Shown here in pieces: positions 63,937 to 64,000 of a stretch of 64,000 nt of DNA; the stretch's first letter is position 1; each line of letters opens with the position of its first letter. The position numbers were made by a program, and so were the translations under genes. The notes beneath the pieces were generated by a model, which made no database searches, was not told the DNA's origin, and was given only the letters and a program-made list of their open reading frames with translations. This DNA is from Enterobacter asburiae (GTDB taxonomy: Bacteria > Pseudomonadota > Gammaproteobacteria > Enterobacterales > Enterobacteriaceae): NCBI RefSeq assembly GCF_008080435.1, contig NZ_VRKN01000001.1, forward strand, positions 600,891 through 664,890. Reading direction: 5' to 3'.

Positions 63937-63970
63937 CTACCTTGGCCGATACGCGTCAACTACTCTGGCC
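63931..63970. repeat. Two 17-base near repeats, 23-bp period, possible element end
   Basis: CGTCAACTACCTTGGCC (63931-63947) and CGTCAACTACTCTGGCC (63954-63970) differ at two positions. Repeats of this sort with a fixed spacing near a boundary are typical of insertion-sequence ends that carry several transposase sites, as in IS21-like elements. The following bases (63971-64000) contain no T6SS gene end that I recognise. The left repeat includes the predicted start codon of the OmpA-family gene. Confidence 0.45.
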
Positions 63971-64000
63971 GCCTTTGAGTTATTTCTTAGCTGACTGCTG

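Noticed and set aside
1..64000. CRISPR arrays and rRNA genes
   Set aside because: No regularly spaced repeat array and no rRNA sequence are visible. The only RNA gene that I can support is tRNA-Asn.

Overview
The window is chromosomal DNA from a member of the Enterobacteriaceae, most likely Enterobacter or a close relative. This rests on E. coli-like flagellar and chemotaxis proteins, an mtfA gene near a tRNA-Asn (the E. coli neighbourhood), an aerobactin operon and a type VI secretion system (T6SS) of enterobacterial layout. Species cannot be fixed from the sequence alone.

Region 1 (1-21260) is a compact flagellar and chemotaxis cluster. The left edge holds two membrane-anchored, chemoreceptor-like genes (the first cut by the window edge), a DoxX-family gene and a ToxR/ToxS-like membrane regulator pair. 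A minus-strand operon fliFGHIJKLMNOPQR follows, divergent from a plus-strand operon fliE-cheR-cheB-cheY-cheZ-flhB-flhA-flhE. These genes encode the basal body, MS-ring, switch, export gate and ATPase, plus the adaptation and response half of chemotaxis. No flg, flhDC, fliA, fliC/D/S/T, mot, cheA or cheW genes are in the window. The direct fusion of fliE to cheRBYZ-flhBAE differs from the dispersed E. coli arrangement.

Region 2 (21261-23729) is a short backbone stretch: a gene remnant, a secreted AroQ-type chorismate mutase, a DUF1090 periplasmic protein and mtfA.

Region 3 (23726-33074) is the aerobactin locus: shiF-like exporter, a divergent promoter with a good Fur box, iucABCD and iutA, closed by an intrinsic terminator. 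It makes and takes up the siderophore aerobactin.

Region 4 (33207-34785) is tRNA-Asn, its likely attachment site and a P4-type tyrosine integrase.

Region 5 (35164 to the right edge) is a T6SS cluster entirely on the minus strand. Read 5' to 3' it runs: OmpA-family protein, hcp, clpV, vgrG, a DUF3828 gene, a three-module peptidoglycan hydrolase effector, immunity-like genes with an effector scrap, PAAR, a membrane protein, tssM, a gene interrupted by an amber codon, tssA, tssF, tssG, tssJ, a second vgrG with its own tail, an unrecognised AT-rich gene pair, tssE, a TagA/VasL-like gene and an unknown gene. tssB, tssC, tssK and tssL are not in the window and are expected to the right. The sequence at the right edge carries a 23-bp-period repeat that contains the predicted start of the last gene, which suggests an inserted element there.

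The best candidates for undescribed biology are the unrecognised gene pair behind the first vgrG (37559-38699), the three-module effector with its family of immunity-like genes (52070-56611), and the degenerate chemoreceptor and ToxRS-like regulators next to the merged flagellar cluster.
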